Shown in pieces: positions 8,674 through 8,947 of a stretch of 8,947 bases of DNA (positions are counted from its first letter, which is position 1; each line of letters starts with the position of its first letter). Under the pieces are notes generated by a model. That model saw only the letters and a program-made list of their open reading frames with translations. It searched no databases and was not told the DNA's origin. The position numbers and the translations under genes were made by a program. This DNA comes from Syntrophaceae bacterium UBA7544 (GTDB lineage: Bacteria; Desulfobacterota; Syntrophia; Syntrophales; Smithellaceae). The DNA is taken from the NCBI GenBank assembly GCA_002479215.1, contig DLME01000198.1, forward strand, positions 1-8,947, in the 5' to 3' direction.

Positions 8674-8947
8674 CTATAAATTGCGTTCGGACTTAAAATC
8701 CAGGGTCCTCTGGCATGCATAAGCTAAAGATTCCGCACCGCGCTCTAAAGTGTACGCCGAGGCCATCTCCAGCGACCTTTTGCCGAACTCAGCGATAAGT
8801 GCGGGCGAATCGAGGAAGCGAGCCAGAATCTTGGCCAAGTTCGCGGTATCCCTCGGATCGCAGGAGAACCCGTTGCGTCCTGCATCGACGGTTTCGTTGA
8901 CGCCGCCGTCGTGAATCGAGGATACTAAGGGCAGCCCCATGGATAGA
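8674..8947 (-). CDS. glycosyltransferase family 4, C-terminal end only (5' part outside window)
   Basis: The last 90 or so codons of a glycosyltransferase; the frame stays open to the window edge and the start is not in view. MGLPLVSSIHDGGVNETVDA followed by GRNGFSCDPRDTANLAKIL matches the end of the GT4 donor-binding domain, the region just after the E-x7-E motif (EAM-x-GLPVV, then GG-x-E-x(V/I)-x-x-G-x-NG, then D, then A). The final helix pairs FGKRSLEMASAYTLERGAES are also typical. It ends with TAG at 8674, 72 bases before the next gene's start at 8601, and lies on the same strand, so it is probably in the same transcript. An internal ATG at 8940 is within the domain and not a real start. 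The gene is GC-rich, unlike the gene that follows it. Its acceptor and donor cannot be told. Confidence 0.85.
   Translation of the reverse strand, partial: LSMGLPLVSSIHDGGVNETVDAGRNGFSCDPRDTANLAKILARFLDSPALIAEFGKRSLEMASAYTLERGAESLAYACQRTLDFKSERNL

Overview
The window is part of a cell-surface polysaccharide (exopolysaccharide, capsule or O-antigen) biosynthesis locus from a Gram-negative-type bacterium. The membrane-bound priming sugar transferase, the WecG/TagA-family enzyme and GDP-mannose 4,6-dehydratase together fit a deltaproteobacterial (Desulfobacterota-like) or related environmental genome. That assignment is an inference from protein style; no rRNA or other marker gene is present.

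Layout, left to right. All genes but one are on the minus strand, so transcription of the locus runs right to left. Positions 1-835: GDP-mannose 4,6-dehydratase (gmd), 3' end outside the window, with one apparent frameshift near 660-667. Positions 847-1032: a short relic of a second sugar transferase. Positions 1087-2553: a full-length polyprenyl-phosphate sugar-1-phosphate transferase. Positions 2554-3278: 725 bases with no convincing gene. Positions 3279-5159 (+ strand): an AT-rich gene for a secreted right-handed beta-helix protein, pointing opposite to everything else. Positions 5223-5996: WecG/TagA/CpsF glycosyltransferase, overlapping by 26 bases the GT4 glycosyltransferase at 5971-7152. 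Positions 7294-8601: a second GT4 glycosyltransferase carrying a 21-bp in-frame tandem repeat. Positions 8674-8947: the C-terminal end of a third GT4 enzyme, cut by the window edge.

How they would work together (inference from families): the sugar transferase loads the first sugar phosphate onto the undecaprenyl-phosphate carrier at the inner membrane. The GT4 enzymes and the WecG-type enzyme add further sugars on the cytoplasmic side. Gmd makes GDP-4-keto-6-deoxymannose, the precursor of GDP-fucose, GDP-rhamnose, GDP-perosamine or related sugars. The exported beta-helix protein could bind, cut or modify the finished polymer. Flippase, polymerase and chain-length genes are not in the window.

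Base composition changes block by block: sampled lines are about 60-63% GC in gmd, the 5971-7152 GT4 and the rightmost gene, about 37% in the 7294-8601 GT4, and about 25% in the beta-helix gene. Together with the relic gene, the frameshift and the empty 725-base stretch, this suggests a mosaic locus that has gained and lost parts. I see no clearly undescribed system here; the most notable items are the relic transferase, the tandem repeat inside a glycosyltransferase, and the inverted, AT-rich beta-helix gene.
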